Shown in pieces: positions 45,568 through 53,777 of a stretch of DNA of 64,000 nucleotides (positions within the stretch are counted from its first letter, which is position 1; every line of letters begins with the position of its first letter). This DNA comes from JACKAQ01 sp965227145 (lineage in GTDB: Bacteria > Calditrichota > Calditrichia > RBG-13-44-9 > J075), in assembly GCA_965227145.1 (NCBI GenBank), contig OZ245730.1, positions 4,154,001-4,218,000 of the forward strand. Reading direction: 5' to 3'. Position numbers and translations under genes: made by a program. The notes beneath the pieces were generated by a model. That model saw only the letters and a program-made list of their open reading frames with translations, had not been told where the DNA came from and ran no database searches.

Positions 45568-46803
45568 ATGAAGCAAAACAAAACTATTCACATTCAACCG
45601 ACACAGCAGCCATACGCCATCGTTGTGGGTCTGGACAGTTTTACCGGGCTGCAAACCGCGCGAATTTTGCACAAACGCGGCGTTCCGGTCATCGGGATTT
45701 CCCAAAACCCGGAACATGCCTGCGCCCAAACGAATGTATGTAAATTGAAGCTTTCAGCCGGATTGAGTCACGGGGAATTTGTGGATTTGCTATCCGAACT
45801 CGCACCGAAATTCAACCAAAAACCGGTGCTTTTCCCCTGTTCGGATTTGACGGTGCTGGCTATTTCCCGCAATCGCGAACAACTGGCACCGCATTTTCAC
45901 ATCGCTTTGCCCGATGCCGAAACAGTAGAAATGCTGGTGGATAAAATGCAATTTTACACCTTCGCAATGAAGGAAGGCTTCCCGATTCCGCAAACATATT
46001 TTCTCAAAAATGAGAGCGAAATGGAAGCCATCGCCGAGCGGATGAGTTACCCCTGCATGATGAAGCCCCCGATAAAAGCACCGGAATGGATGAAACATGC
46101 GGAAAAAGTGATCAAAATTCACAACCCTGCGGAGTTGCGGTCTGTGTATCGAAAAATGCAGCCATTTGCGGATCTGATTATGGTTCAGCAATGGGTGGAG
46201 GGAGACGATACATCGCTGTATTCCATGAATTGCTATTTCGGGAAAAACGGGGAACCGCTGGCGACATTCATCGCCCGGAAGATCCGCCAATGGCCGATCG
46301 AAACCGGTGTGAGTTCGCTCGGCGAAGAAGTGCGTAACGATGTGGTTTTGGCGGAAAGCATCAAATTGTTCGAATTTGTCCACTATCGCGGATTGGGTTA
46401 CATCGAGATGAAACGGGATTCGGTTACCGGAAATCATTACATCATCGAGCCGAATATCGGTCGTCCGACCGGACGATCTGCCATTTCCGAAGCCGGTGGC
46501 GTGGAGCTGCTTTTCACCAAATACTGTGACTTGCTGGATTTGCCATTGCCCGAAAATCGCATCCAGAAATATGGCAATGCCAAATGGATTTATCTGCGGC
46601 GCGATCTCCAATCCGCATACGCCTATTGGAAACGCGGCAGATTAACCATATTCGATTGGCTGAAAACCATGCGCGGCAAAAAATTTTATGCGCTGTTCTC
46701 GCTGCGCGATCCGAAACCGTTTTTTCTGGATATTCGCGACACATTTTTCAACAAAGTTGTTAACAAAGAAGGGAATACGAAAATAAAAACCGTTGCACAT
46801 TGA
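45568..46803 (+). CDS. ATP-grasp ligase, first tandem copy
   Basis: The 411-residue protein has an N-terminal Rossmann-like domain (YAIVVGLDSFTGLQTARILH) and an ATP-grasp core (MMKPPIKAPEW, QQWVEGDDTSLYSM, YIEMKRDSVTGNHYIIEPN). The Asn and Glu in IIEPNIGRP are likely Mg-ATP ligands. Proteins of this type join a carboxylate to an amine or thiol through an acyl phosphate; which carboxylate and nucleophile are used here is unknown. It is closely related to the next gene, sharing long stretches such as PENRIQ-x-YGNAKWIYL. The tandem pair follows the PEP mutase gene and probably adds amino-acid-like groups to a product of the locus. Confidence 0.82.
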   Translation: MKQNKTIHIQPTQQPYAIVVGLDSFTGLQTARILHKRGVPVIGISQNPEHACAQTNVCKLKLSAGLSHGEFVDLLSELAPKFNQKPVLFPCSDLTVLAISRNREQLAPHFHIALPDAETVEMLVDKMQFYTFAMKEGFPIPQTYFLKNESEMEAIAERMSYPCMMKPPIKAPEWMKHAEKVIKIHNPAELRSVYRKMQPFADLIMVQQWVEGDDTSLYSMNCYFGKNGEPLATFIARKIRQWPIETGVSSLGEEVRNDVVLAESIKLFEFVHYRGLGYIEMKRDSVTGNHYIIEPNIGRPTGRSAISEAGGVELLFTKYCDLLDLPLPENRIQKYGNAKWIYLRRDLQSAYAYWKRGRLTIFDWLKTMRGKKFYALFSLRDPKPFFLDIRDTFFNKVVNKEGNTKIKTVAH

Positions 46804-46923
46804 TCCGTTTGACAACCGTGCCAACGATTTTTTGCCGGAATTCAGACAATCTTGCATGAGCACATGTCTGTTTGGGTGGGTGATTGGGCTTATTTGTAAA
46901 AAACCCAAAGAAAGTGTGCGTAA

Positions 46924-48174
46924 ATGCAATATACATATAAATTTACACAGCCCAAACCATATGCAATAGTCATTGGTTTGGACAATTTTAACGGGTTGCA
47001 AACAGCCCGGGAGTTGCGAAAACATGGCATTCCCATCATCGGCATTGCGGAAGATTTGCAGGATGCCTGCGCCAAAACCAATGTTTGCGAACAAAAATTC
47101 CAGTCGGGAATCGGGAATGGCGATTGCCTAAATATGCTCGAAGAAATGGCGACGGCATTCCGGGAACCGCCGGTGCTTTTTCCCTGCACGGATATTGCCG
47201 TTCTGCAAATATCCCGGAACCGCGACCGGCTGATTGGCTATCGTTTTGCGCTGCCGGCGGCACAAACCATCGAAACGTTGCTGGACAAAGCGCAGTTCGC
47301 AGCATTTGCGCAGGAAAATCATCTGGCAATTCCGCGTTCGTTTTTGTTGAACACCGAATCGGATGTGATCGCTGCTGCTGCAGAAATCCGCTTTCCGGCA
47401 ATCCTGAAACCGGCCGTCAAATTGCCGCGATGGGAAGAAAATAAACGCCAAAAAATTTATCGAATTCCATCAGAAAAGGCACTCCGGAACATCTACAATC
47501 AGGTTCGCAACGATGCAGAATCGCTGGTTGTGCAGGAATGGATTGAGGGCGATGACACGTCGCTGTTCACGATTAACGCCTATTTCAGCCGGCAATCTGA
47601 ACCGCTTTGCACATTCATTTCGCAGAAAATCCGGCAGTGGCCGACACATGCCGGCGTGGCGTCATTCAGTGTGGAAGCGCGGAACGATGACGTTTTGCAG
47701 ATATCGAATCACCTGTTCCAACTGGTTGATTTTTATGGATTAGCGTATCTCGAATTTAAACAGGATTTGCGCGATGGCAGGCTATATATTATTGAGCCAA
47801 ATGTGGGTCGCCCAACCGGCATATCGACCATTGCGGAAGCTGGCGGTGTCGATATGCTGTTTACGATGTATTGCGATTTGACCGGGCAACCGTTGCCGGA
47901 AAATCGCATCCAGAGATACGGCAACGCCAAATGGATTTATTTGCGACGCGATCTGCAATCCGCATTCACTTACTGGCGGCGCGGTCAATTGACAATTCGG
48001 GAATGGCTGGTGAGCCTGCGCGGAAAAAAGAAATACGCGCTGCTCGATTTCAGCGATCCGCTGCCGTTTTTGCTGGATATTCGCGATGCAATCGTTCGCC
48101 TGTTCAAAAAGCAGGAGCACAAAGCGAACGATCCGGGCGAGGAAGTGGACGCTTATTTTTCAAAAAAACAATAG
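46924..48174 (+). CDS. ATP-grasp ligase, second tandem copy
   Basis: This 416-residue paralogue of the preceding gene keeps the same domain order. The N-terminal nucleotide-fold start is YAIVIGLDNFNGLQTAREL, the grasp motifs are VVQEWIEGDDTSLFTI and IIEPNVGRPTGIS, and the shared C-terminal block is YGNAKWIYLRRDLQSAFTYW. The C-terminal tail has an extra charged end (EEVDAYFSKKQ). The high similarity across the whole length points to a fairly recent tandem duplication. Differences are concentrated in the central linker (about residues 150-190), which may reflect different substrates. The function is the same class of carboxylate ligation. Confidence 0.82.
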   Translation: MQYTYKFTQPKPYAIVIGLDNFNGLQTARELRKHGIPIIGIAEDLQDACAKTNVCEQKFQSGIGNGDCLNMLEEMATAFREPPVLFPCTDIAVLQISRNRDRLIGYRFALPAAQTIETLLDKAQFAAFAQENHLAIPRSFLLNTESDVIAAAAEIRFPAILKPAVKLPRWEENKRQKIYRIPSEKALRNIYNQVRNDAESLVVQEWIEGDDTSLFTINAYFSRQSEPLCTFISQKIRQWPTHAGVASFSVEARNDDVLQISNHLFQLVDFYGLAYLEFKQDLRDGRLYIIEPNVGRPTGISTIAEAGGVDMLFTMYCDLTGQPLPENRIQRYGNAKWIYLRRDLQSAFTYWRRGQLTIREWLVSLRGKKKYALLDFSDPLPFLLDIRDAIVRLFKKQEHKANDPGEEVDAYFSKKQ

Positions 48175-48266
48175 TTTATCAAAATAATTATTCGCTGCGA
48201 ATAATCACGGATGATCACAGATTATTGAATCAATTGTAAAGTATCTATTTACATATTTAAAATATT

Positions 48267-49397
48267 ATGAAAACAACAGATTTTGACATACGCGGCGTTA
48301 TCGGCGTCCGGCTAATCAACGCAACGGAGAAAGACGTCCGGACGGTGATCAACCAGATCGGCGAACCCGGCGAAACACTGACGCGCGAACCGGACATCAC
48401 CATCCGGTTTGTTTCCGATTTGCCGACACAACCGCTCAACTTGCTCGCGCTCAACGCCGGTTACGATGCCAGCGGATTTTACATTTTACGCAGCAGCAAA
48501 GCGCCCTGCAAAGCCCGGATTCCCTTCGAAAAACTGGGTGAAACCAGCGAAATTATTTGCCAAAGCGGTTTGCGCAGCGTGCCGTTGCTCATTGCGATGG
48601 TCAATTTGGCGCTGCTCTCAAAAAATCACTTGCCTTTGCATGCTTCCGCATTCGAATTTAATGGCGTTTGCAGCGCCGTAATGGGTTGGGCAAAAGGCGG
48701 CAAAACCGAAACCATGCTCGCCTTTGCCAAACACGGCGGCAGCTACGTCGCGGACGAGTGGACGGTATTTTCGCCGTCCGGCGAGGTGTTCGGCATTCCC
48801 GAACCGATCCGGTTGTGGGACTGGCATCTCGCGCAAATTCCCCGGCTGCGGTTGCAGGTGAAGGGCAAAAAGAAGCTGATTTTTGGCGCGATTCACGGCG
48901 TCGATGCGCTGTACAACGGCTTGGGCCGCATCGGATTGAAAAAAATATTTCCGGTGCCAATCATCGGCGAAGCGCTGCCGGCGATGAAACGCCAGCTAAA
49001 TGTGCGGATTCACCCGAACATTATTTTCGAAAACCGGCTGATTGAACGCGCTACTCCGGAAAATATTTTTCTGATCGGCAGCCACGATTCGCCGGAAACC
49101 ACTGTTGCGCCAATCGATCCGGCGGAAATTGCCGAACGCATGCTGCAATCCAATTTGCTGGAATTCGCGCCGCTGTTTGAGCACTATCGCGCGTTTCGCT
49201 TTGCGTTTCCGGCGCTGGAAAACCCATTGCTGGAATCGTTCGAATCAACGCTAAAATCGTTGCTGGGCAATCTTTTCGAGGGCAAAAATTGTTACAAAGT
49301 GCTGCACCCCTACCCCGTCGATTTTCAGGAATTGTTTGAAAAAATGCAGCCGTTTTGTGTTTCGACTGAGAAAAAACTATCTTCCGCCACCAACTAA
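48267..49397 (+). CDS. HPr kinase-like P-loop protein
   Basis: The 376-residue protein carries an HprK-type core: LPLHASAFEFNG leading to the P-loop at residues 140-147 (GWAKGGKT), followed by GSYVADEWTVFS as in HPr kinase relatives. The typical HPr-binding regions are not recognisable. Proteins of this kind occur in polysaccharide and peptide gene clusters, where they are thought to phosphorylate a hydroxyl on a small molecule or peptide. The gene follows the ATP-grasp pair, suggesting action on the same product; the substrate is not known. Confidence 0.72.
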   Translation: MKTTDFDIRGVIGVRLINATEKDVRTVINQIGEPGETLTREPDITIRFVSDLPTQPLNLLALNAGYDASGFYILRSSKAPCKARIPFEKLGETSEIICQSGLRSVPLLIAMVNLALLSKNHLPLHASAFEFNGVCSAVMGWAKGGKTETMLAFAKHGGSYVADEWTVFSPSGEVFGIPEPIRLWDWHLAQIPRLRLQVKGKKKLIFGAIHGVDALYNGLGRIGLKKIFPVPIIGEALPAMKRQLNVRIHPNIIFENRLIERATPENIFLIGSHDSPETTVAPIDPAEIAERMLQSNLLEFAPLFEHYRAFRFAFPALENPLLESFESTLKSLLGNLFEGKNCYKVLHPYPVDFQELFEKMQPFCVSTEKKLSSATN

Positions 49398-49408
49398 ATG
49401 ATGATTTT

Positions 49409-49433
49409 TGTAGGGAACGGCCGCGACCGTTCC
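49409..49433. repeat. GTAGGG-family palindromic element
   Basis: TGTAGGGAACGG is followed after CCGC by GACCGTTCC, giving a near-perfect hairpin. It lies 11 bases after the HprK-like gene stop and before gmhA. It is one of several GTAGGG-type copies in the window. Confidence 0.6.
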
Positions 49434-49462
49434 ATTTTTCAGCAAAAGGAATTTGAACACCG

Positions 49463-50038
49463 ATGAGTTTCAAAAACATTATCCAACGGGAATTTGAGGA
49501 AAGCATTGCCGTAAAACAGCGGGCGATGCGCGAAAACAGCGAAGTTCTCGCGGCGATTACCGAAGCTGTGATCGCATCGCTGGGCAACGGCGGCAAATTG
49601 CTGCTTTGCGGCAACGGCGGCAGCGCGGCGGATGCGCAGCACATCGCAGCGGAATTTGTGGCGCGATTTGTGATCAATCGCCAGGCAATTCCGGCAATCG
49701 CGCTCACTACCGACACCTCAATTCTCACGGCAATTGCCAACGATTTTAGTTACGAAGATGTATTTTCCCGGCAGGTTGAGGCGCTCGGCAATCCCGGCGA
49801 CGTCTTTTGGGGCATCAGCACCAGCGGCAATTCCCCCAACGTGCTGAAAGCGGCGATTGCAGCCCGCAAAAAAGGACTGATCAGCGTCGGTTTCACCGGC
49901 GAATCGGGCGGAAAACTCCGCGAGAATTGCGATTTGTGCCTCTGTGTGCCATCGACGGTGACCGCACGAATTCAGGAAGTGCACATCACGGCGGCGCACA
50001 TCGTCTGCCAAATCGCCGAAGAAAGGCTCGCAAAATGA
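49463..50038 (+). CDS. gmhA: D-sedoheptulose 7-phosphate isomerase
   Basis: The 191-residue SIS-domain enzyme converts sedoheptulose 7-phosphate to D-glycero-manno-heptose 7-phosphate. The family block LLLCGNGGSAADAQHIAAEF is intact. The later motifs LTTDTSILTAIAND, GISTSGNSPNVLKA and EVHITAAHIVCQ also match GmhA. Heptose made this way feeds lipopolysaccharide or other surface glycans. The gene overlaps the next one, gmhB, by four bases (ATGA), indicating translational coupling. Kinase and nucleotidyltransferase partners are not in the window. Confidence 0.93.
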   Translation: MSFKNIIQREFEESIAVKQRAMRENSEVLAAITEAVIASLGNGGKLLLCGNGGSAADAQHIAAEFVARFVINRQAIPAIALTTDTSILTAIANDFSYEDVFSRQVEALGNPGDVFWGISTSGNSPNVLKAAIAARKKGLISVGFTGESGGKLRENCDLCLCVPSTVTARIQEVHITAAHIVCQIAEERLAK

Positions 50039-50601
50039 GCAATCGCGCCGTTTTCATCGATCGCGACGGCACGCTGAATGTGGAGGTGGAATATCTCAAC
50101 AAGATCGATCAACTAAAATTGATCGACGGCACAGTTGAGGCACTGAAACTGTTGCAAAATAACGATTTCAAAAGAGTTGTGATCACCAATCAGTCCGGCA
50201 TCGCCCGGGGATATCTGACGGAACGGGAGCTGCACGAAATCCATGCGGCATTGAACGAAATGCTCCGTTCGCAATCGGTTTCGGTGGATGCGATTTATTT
50301 TTGCCCGCATCACCCGAAACAAGGTGTCGCGCCGTATCTGCGAAATTGCGATTGCCGGAAGCCGAAAACCGGGATGCTGCAGCAAGCCGCGCGTGATTTG
50401 GGCATCGATTTGTCCGCCAGTTTCGTGATCGGCGATAAACCCGCCGATGTGCTCGCCGGACAAAATGCCGGCTGCAAAACCGTGCTGGTGCTCACCGGAT
50501 ACGGTCAGCAATCGCTGCAAAAACTCGACGAAACCGGCGCAACACCGGACTTTATCGCCAAAAATCTGCTCGACGCTGTGCGCTGGATTTTAGGCAGTTG
50601 A
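50035..50601 (+). CDS. gmhB: D-glycero-D-manno-heptose 1,7-bisphosphate phosphatase
   Basis: The 188-residue HAD phosphatase carries the nucleophile motif DRDGTLN near its start. A zinc-binding Cys/His cluster lies around CPHHPKQG and NCDCRKPKTG, as in GmhB. The late acidic motif is FVIGDKPADVLAG. It removes the 7-phosphate from heptose bisphosphate. The start at 50035 overlaps the gmhA stop; the open frame further upstream lies inside gmhA. A heptose-1-phosphate route to nucleotide-activated heptose is therefore likely, if the missing kinase and nucleotidyltransferase lie elsewhere. Confidence 0.92.
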   Translation: MSNRAVFIDRDGTLNVEVEYLNKIDQLKLIDGTVEALKLLQNNDFKRVVITNQSGIARGYLTERELHEIHAALNEMLRSQSVSVDAIYFCPHHPKQGVAPYLRNCDCRKPKTGMLQQAARDLGIDLSASFVIGDKPADVLAGQNAGCKTVLVLTGYGQQSLQKLDETGATPDFIAKNLLDAVRWILGS

Positions 50602-50625
50602 TTGATGTTTGTTACAAATAAATTC

Positions 50626-50652
50626 GGGCACATCGGCGCCGTGCCTCTACAA
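50626..50652. repeat. GTAGAGGC-family palindromic element
   Basis: On the minus strand this reads TGTAGAGGCACGGC-GCC-GATGTGCCC, an imperfect hairpin between gmhB and a glycosyltransferase gene. It resembles the copy at 712-736. Confidence 0.45.
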
Positions 50653-50681
50653 TTTTAAAAATATTTCCATGCTTTAAACTT

Positions 50682-51887
50682 ATGAAAATACTCTATATAA
50701 CACCTGTTTTTCAACATCCGAAAGTACGCGGTTCCACCCGTTGTTATTTTTTTGGGCGCGAGCTGGCAAAACGCCACGATGTAACCATGCTATCGCTAAA
50801 ACGCAATAATATTGCGCCCGAAGCGTTGGCAGATGTGCAATCTTTTTTGCGGCTTTTTCTGTTTGATGCACAGCCGAAAACAACCGCCAAAGGATTTATG
50901 CGTAAGATTCAGGCAACGCTTTCGGACAAAAACGCTATTCGCGAAATGAGCGACAAATTGCGGGAACTGACCCGAAACGAAACGTTCGACGCGGTGCTAT
51001 TTCACGGAAAATCGGTGTTTCCGGTGATCAACAGTTTCACCAACTTGCCAATTGTGATCGATTTTTGCGACGCCACAACTATGCGTATTCGCGACCGGAT
51101 GCGCCAGGAATCGCCGGTGATGCGGCTGATGCTCAACAAACGGCTCAGCAAATTCAACGAAATTGAGCAACAATTGATCGCCAAAACGCCGCATGTGGCG
51201 TTTATTTCCTGCCGCGATCGCGATGCGGTAATGCAGCAACGCCCCGGTATTCGCATCGTGCCGAACGGGGTGGATTTGCAATTTTGGGAACGGCGCAGCA
51301 ACACGCCGCGAAACAATTGCATCGTTTTCACGGGCGTGATGGATTATCGCCCGAATGCCGAGGCAGCACACTACCTCATCGATGAACTGCTGCCGCTATT
51401 GCGCGACCGCGTTCCGGATATCGAAATTCTGATTGTCGGGCGCGATCCGTCCAAATCGCTCCGCGAAAAAGCGGAGAAGCACCCGCAGGTAACCGTCACC
51501 GGATTTGTGGAAGATGTTCGGGATTATCTCGAACAGGCATCCGTTTTTGTTGCGCCGATTCCCTATGCTTCCGGTGTGCAAAATAAAGTGCTCGAAGCGT
51601 TTTCGATGAAAATGCCGGTGCTCTGCAGCAGCGCGGTTGCCGCAGGATTGCATTTTGAAGATGGCGAAAAACCGCCGGTGCGCGTTGCGGATGATCCCGA
51701 AACGTTCGCCAATTCACTCATCGATTTGCTGAATGACGACGCCACACGCGCCAAAATGGCAGCCGCCGGACGCGATTTTGTGGAGCGACGCTTTGTTTGG
51801 GGCGAAAACGTGAACATTTTCGAAACGATGCTGGAAAACGCTATCGCCGAATTTAAAGCGGAAACCGCGACCAATTCGAAGCCATGA
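50682..51887 (+). CDS. GT4-family glycosyltransferase
   Basis: The 401-residue cytoplasmic enzyme has the GT-B fold. The N-terminal acceptor domain starts ILYITPVFQHPKVRGSTRCY, and the donor domain contains IVPNGVDLQFWE, FTGVMDYRPNAEA and a late E-x7-E-like block (PIPYASGVQNKVLEAF). The latter is typical of GT4 retaining transferases. It resembles sugar transferases associated with exopolysaccharide and exosortase systems. The donor and acceptor sugars are unknown. Confidence 0.88.
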   Translation: MKILYITPVFQHPKVRGSTRCYFFGRELAKRHDVTMLSLKRNNIAPEALADVQSFLRLFLFDAQPKTTAKGFMRKIQATLSDKNAIREMSDKLRELTRNETFDAVLFHGKSVFPVINSFTNLPIVIDFCDATTMRIRDRMRQESPVMRLMLNKRLSKFNEIEQQLIAKTPHVAFISCRDRDAVMQQRPGIRIVPNGVDLQFWERRSNTPRNNCIVFTGVMDYRPNAEAAHYLIDELLPLLRDRVPDIEILIVGRDPSKSLREKAEKHPQVTVTGFVEDVRDYLEQASVFVAPIPYASGVQNKVLEAFSMKMPVLCSSAVAAGLHFEDGEKPPVRVADDPETFANSLIDLLNDDATRAKMAAAGRDFVERRFVWGENVNIFETMLENAIAEFKAETATNSKP

Positions 51888-51893
51888 TCAGTG

Positions 51894-51979
51894 GATTCCT
51901 GCCTTTGCGCCGAAAGCGCACCTTCGGAGCAGGAATGATGGGCACTTCAGATTTTGTCATTCCTGTGAAGGCAGGAATC
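51894..51979. repeat. 86-bp MITE-like element with 12-bp perfect inverted ends
   Basis: GATTCCTGCCTT at the left end and AAGGCAGGAATC at the right end are exact inverse complements. Inside lies a second GCAGGAATGA/TCATTCCTG pair. The element fills most of the gap between two genes and shares words with the composite repeat at 29122-29222. No transposase is nearby. It could be a short non-autonomous mobile element or a chromosomal palindromic repeat. Confidence 0.65.
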
Positions 51980-52023
51980 TCAGCCAAAAAAATTTATATT
52001 CAATAAAAACAATGGGTTAATCG

Positions 52024-53736
52024 ATGCTTGAAATGACACTCTCCACCCGGTTTGAACCGGGAACAAACCTGAGCGGTAATCTCGCCCGGGCAGATTGGCG
52101 CTATTTGCTGCCATCGCTGGAGCTGTCGCGGTTGCTGTGCATCGGCATTCCTGCACCGGAAACGCTGGCGGTGCTCGGCACCATCGCCCGCGAAATGCAG
52201 GTTGCGGAGCCGGATGCGCAACGCCTCAAAATGATCGCAACTGCGGCGCAGGAACTCGGTGTCGAAAATTTGAGCAACATTTCCGTTGAGAATTTTAGCA
52301 CGCTCGATTTGCCAGAACAATCGCTGGACCTGATTTACGTCACCCGCCGAATGACCGCTGCGCTACTCGCCGATCCCAAATTGATCGCCAAATTCCAGCG
52401 GTCGCTCAAACCCGATGCGCATCTCTATCTGGAAATTTCCGGACAATCGCAAAAACGCCGCTTTCGCCAAATATTCGCAAAAAACACGGGATTTCAGGAA
52501 ACCGCCCGTTTTTGGCTGACGCCCTTTTCCGGCGAATTGCGCACCGCCGTCCCGGTAAATGATCGCGATGCGTCGGAATATTTTTTTAAAAATGTGCTGT
52601 TCGGTCAGTCGTTCAAAAAACGCTCGCTGAGCCAAATTGGGGCGTTGCTCAGCCAAACCGGGTGGATCGACACGGTGATGCCGCGTCACGCCATGCTGCT
52701 TTCGCCGAAAAACAGCAAAACGGAGCTGCCGTTTTCGCCGCCGGCGTTTTTGCAGGAAATCGCCCAAAAAGCGGGATTCAGCCTGTCGAAATATCGCTTT
52801 GCGCTGTCCGCGCGCGGCAAATATAACAGCAACAAAGTGATCTTTTTTCTGTTCAACCGCGAAACCGATCAGGTGGAAATGGTCATCAAAATGACCCGTT
52901 CGCCGGAATACAACGCGCGTTTGGAAAACGAATTTCGCATGCTTAAGCATTTGAAAGATAACAACTTAGCCGAAGCAGGCACATATCCCGAACCGTTCTT
53001 TTTTGATTACCACAACAATCTGGCGGTCATCGCTATTCGTGCAGTTTACGGTGCGCCATTCCGTGTGAAAACAACCGCAAAACCGGATTGCCCGGTTGCA
53101 GCGGACGCCGCCAACTGGCTGGCAACGCTCGGCAAACGATCCGCAAATATGGACGCCGCCAGCGCCGGCGATGCCGCAACCGCGCTGCAACACCTGTTCG
53201 AGCAATTTCAGCAAACCTATTCGCTGCCGGATGACGAAGCCGGATTTTTGGCGAATGCGATTGCCGAAATTGCCGAAAGCACTGCCCCCTTCCCCACCGT
53301 TTTTCAGCACGGCGATCCGGGTACGTGGAACATGTTGGTGAACGATGCCAACCGCGTGATCGTGATCGATTGGGAATCGGGCGAACCGCAGGGCATGCCG
53401 ATGTGGGATTTGTTCTATTTTTATCGCACGTTTGCATCGTGGGTGGCGCGGCAGTCCGGCGAAAACGATCCGCAGAAAAATTTTGCCGCACATTTTCTCC
53501 TCGATTCGCCCATCAACCGGCTGATGGCGGCGCAATTTCATCATTTTGCGGCGGAAATTCAGCTCGATCCGGCACTCATTCGCCCGCTGTTTTACACCTG
53601 CTGGATGCACCGCGCGCTGAAAGAATCGATGCGGCTGTCACCGGAACAGATGGCCGGCGGCACGTTTGTCAATATTTTGCGAATGTGCATTCGCGAAAAA
53701 AATGCCCCGGGATTACAGGCTATTTTCGGGCAATAA
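52024..53736 (+). CDS. Fusion of degenerate methyltransferase-like domain and APH-type kinase
   Basis: The 570-residue protein has two halves. Residues about 20-240 (DWRYLLPSLELSRLLCIG, then SLDLIYVTRRMTAALLADP and SLKPDAHLYLEIS) follow the layout of a SAM-methyltransferase fold but lack the glycine-rich motif I, so methyl transfer is doubtful. Residues about 260-560 are an aminoglycoside-phosphotransferase-like kinase: Lys in MVIKMTRSPEY, the catalytic loop FQHGDPGTWN near 429 and VIDWES near 447. The same two halves exist as separate genes at 59863 and 60453. It probably phosphorylates a sugar or lipid-linked intermediate. The next gene encodes a nucleotidyltransferase-like/P-loop kinase fusion. 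Confidence 0.75.
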   Translation: MLEMTLSTRFEPGTNLSGNLARADWRYLLPSLELSRLLCIGIPAPETLAVLGTIAREMQVAEPDAQRLKMIATAAQELGVENLSNISVENFSTLDLPEQSLDLIYVTRRMTAALLADPKLIAKFQRSLKPDAHLYLEISGQSQKRRFRQIFAKNTGFQETARFWLTPFSGELRTAVPVNDRDASEYFFKNVLFGQSFKKRSLSQIGALLSQTGWIDTVMPRHAMLLSPKNSKTELPFSPPAFLQEIAQKAGFSLSKYRFALSARGKYNSNKVIFFLFNRETDQVEMVIKMTRSPEYNARLENEFRMLKHLKDNNLAEAGTYPEPFFFDYHNNLAVIAIRAVYGAPFRVKTTAKPDCPVAADAANWLATLGKRSANMDAASAGDAATALQHLFEQFQQTYSLPDDEAGFLANAIAEIAESTAPFPTVFQHGDPGTWNMLVNDANRVIVIDWESGEPQGMPMWDLFYFYRTFASWVARQSGENDPQKNFAAHFLLDSPINRLMAAQFHHFAAEIQLDPALIRPLFYTCWMHRALKESMRLSPEQMAGGTFVNILRMCIREKNAPGLQAIFGQ

Positions 53737-53777
53737 TTGTAATTTTATCCTTTATCATTTACCCATAATCCTTTGAA

